Assembly: GCF_000828085.3 (NCBI RefSeq)
Contig: NZ_JXCA02000030.1
Coordinates: forward strand, 216,193 to 280,192
Origin: Scytonema tolypothrichoides VB-61278
GTDB lineage: Bacteria; Cyanobacteriota; Cyanobacteriia; Cyanobacteriales; Nostocaceae
DNA length: 64,000 nt
Direction of reading: 5' to 3'
Part shown: one piece after another, positions 62,820 to 64,000 of the stretch
Numbering within the stretch: position 1 is the first letter of the stretch
Layout of the letters: each line of letters starts with the position of its first letter
Translations under genes and position numbers: made by a program
Notes under the pieces: model-generated
The model's input: only the letters and a program-made list of their open reading frames with translations
What the model was told of the DNA's origin: nothing
Databases searched by the model: none

Positions 62820-64000
62820 ATGAAGTTAAGTGATGCACTGGTCAAAGCTTTAATATCCCTAAATGTGCGCTACATATTTGGTGTTAGCGGTGCGAATATT
62901 GAACACCTTCATGACGCTGTCCATCGGCTAGGTAAGGGAAAGTTACAGTCAGTGATGGCTAAGAGTGAGGATGGGGCGGCTTTCATGGCAGACAGTCACG
63001 CACGCGTTCACCGAACGTTGGGTGTATGCTGCGCAACGTCTGGTGGGGGAATGATGAACCTAATTGCTGGGATCGCTGAGTCCTATGCCGAGTCAGTGCC
63101 AGTTCTGGCTTTAGTCGGACAGCCACCGTTAGCGCTTGAAGGAAGGGGAGCTTTTCAAGACTCCTCGGGAATTGGTCGTACAGTAGATAGCGTGAAGCTC
63201 TGGGGTGCGGTTGCCAAGTATGTGGGGAAGATTTCAAAACCGGACGACTTATGGTATCATTTGAGCGAGGCTGTTAAAGTCGCTATTTCCGGTCGTCCTG
63301 GGCCAGTTGTTCTTATGTTTCCCCGGGACATATTTGAGCAAGAGGTTGAACCATGCCCGGAAAATTGGGCTGATGAGCTAAGAAATGTCATCTGTCCGAC
63401 ACCTGTTACATTAGACATGATTCGTCCTCTTTTCGAGGAGATTTGTCGGGCTAAGAACCCTGTACTCCTGATAGGACATGGGGTTAGACGGTGCAGCGAT
63501 CCGCAAACTGTGGTCAACTTTGCGCGTTATGTCGGTCTGCCAGTTGTTACGACCTTGTCGGGACGTGGCGAGTTTCCGAACGATGACCCGCTCTATTTGG
63601 GAATGCTGGGTGTTGCAGGTCATCCCTCCGCCCACGCCTACTTGAAAGAGCAAGCGGATCTGCTCATTGTTGTAGGATCAGATCTCAATATCATGACACG
63701 ACAGCCACTCGGCTGTGCACTCGTTGACAAGAAGATTGCGGTAGTGAATATAGACGTCGGTGAGATCACCCGTATCATATCTCCGGCTTTGGTCATTGAA
63801 GCAGATGCGGGAATGGTCTTCAAAGCGCTTTTGGATCTCCTGAAGCAAAAGCCGTTCAAAGTTAAGCCACTTCAAGGCTACGTACCTCAGATATTCAAGC
63901 CGCTTCTTGCTTCACCTATTCCACTAGACGACCGCAGGTCGAGAGCCGATGGTTCGCCTCTGTTGCAAAGTGAGGCTATTGCCATTCTGCAAGATTTCCT
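62820..64000 (+). CDS. scyA: ScyA, ThDP-dependent enzyme of scytonemin synthesis (runs off window)
   Basis: 393 codons from ATG 62820 to the window edge with no stop. It is an acetolactate-synthase-like ThDP enzyme: FGVSGANIEHLHDAVHR, EDGAAFMADSHAR with the activating Glu, GGMMNLIAGIAES, QDSSGIGRTVDS, and the middle domain PVLLIGHGVRR. The C-terminal pyrimidine/diphosphate-binding domain lies beyond the edge. ScyA condenses indole-3-pyruvate and p-hydroxyphenylpyruvate to the scytonemin monomer precursor. Its order after scyB is the reverse of Nostoc punctiforme. Confidence 0.9.
   Translation, partial: MKLSDALVKALISLNVRYIFGVSGANIEHLHDAVHRLGKGKLQSVMAKSEDGAAFMADSHARVHRTLGVCCATSGGGMMNLIAGIAESYAESVPVLALVGQPPLALEGRGAFQDSSGIGRTVDSVKLWGAVAKYVGKISKPDDLWYHLSEAVKVAISGRPGPVVLMFPRDIFEQEVEPCPENWADELRNVICPTPVTLDMIRPLFEEICRAKNPVLLIGHGVRRCSDPQTVVNFARYVGLPVVTTLSGRGEFPNDDPLYLGMLGVAGHPSAHAYLKEQADLLIVVGSDLNIMTRQPLGCALVDKKIAVVNIDVGEITRIISPALVIEADAGMVFKALLDLLKQKPFKVKPLQGYVPQIFKPLLASPIPLDDRRSRADGSPLLQSEAIAILQDF

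Overview
The window comes from a filamentous, probably heterocyst-forming cyanobacterium of the Scytonema/Brasilonema/Tolypothrix kind. The evidence is a complete C-phycoerythrin locus, the first genes of a scytonemin (UV sunscreen) cluster, a beta-carotene ketolase, a divergent photosystem II D1 protein, many GCGATCGC (HIP1) octamers, and intergenic regions full of short palindromic repeats. This lineage is inferred; no rRNA marker is present.

Layout. 1-9.1 kb holds housekeeping and envelope genes: a truncated secreted protein, an XRE regulator, a polysaccharide deacetylase, a nucleoside phosphorylase, an S9 glutamyl-endopeptidase-like protease, a GlsB-type membrane protein, a two-component system and a LabA-like NYN protein. 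9.1-12.5 kb holds a repeat-rich spacer, a 'rogue' psbA that has lost several Mn-cluster ligands, and a small secreted protein. 12.6-18.4 kb is one giant alpha-2-macroglobulin-like lipoprotein gene. 19.4-28.1 kb is the phycoerythrin island: cpeC, cpeD, a 3' remnant of another linker gene, cpeS, cpeT and cpeR on the plus strand, facing cpeB-cpeA-cpeY-cpeZ and an upstream nblA on the minus strand. It encodes subunits, rod linkers, chromophore lyases, the transcriptional activator and a phycobilisome-degradation adaptor. 28.7-32.5 kb holds lapA-like, LLM flavin monooxygenase and hflX genes.

32.7-39.8 kb is a plastic accessory segment. It contains a Uma2 fragment, an IS5-type element whose dead transposase gene carries two copies of the same ~107-bp palindromic element, a DUF389 gene, an mscS gene cut by a second IS5-type element, and on the other side of that IS a Z1-domain (defence-type SF2 ATPase) gene translationally coupled to an unknown 159-aa gene. 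39.8-49.5 kb is ordinary metabolism: cofG, aroC, a nucleotidyltransferase, SemiSWEET, radical SAM, SRPBCC, SDR, an HLIP and crtW. 49.8-51.4 kb has a GNAT/MarR divergent pair with two matching operator palindromes and the fused 3' halves of a second, deleted divergent pair. 51.6-58.9 kb has a GNAT gene, two tandem paralogous membrane proteins, hrcA, a rhodanese, a DUF3352 lipoprotein and cysE. 58.9-60.2 kb holds non-autonomous repeats. The end of the window has a receiver-AraC regulator with a Glu in place of the phospho-acceptor Asp, an aroF-like N-terminal fragment, scyB and the 5' part of scyA.

A theme across the window is that short repeats do not only fill spacers. They also enter genes: 36-nt in-frame insertions in two genes, repeat-encoded C-termini or stop codons in cofG, cpeS, the Z1 gene and a membrane-protein gene, and dispersal within the cpe operon.
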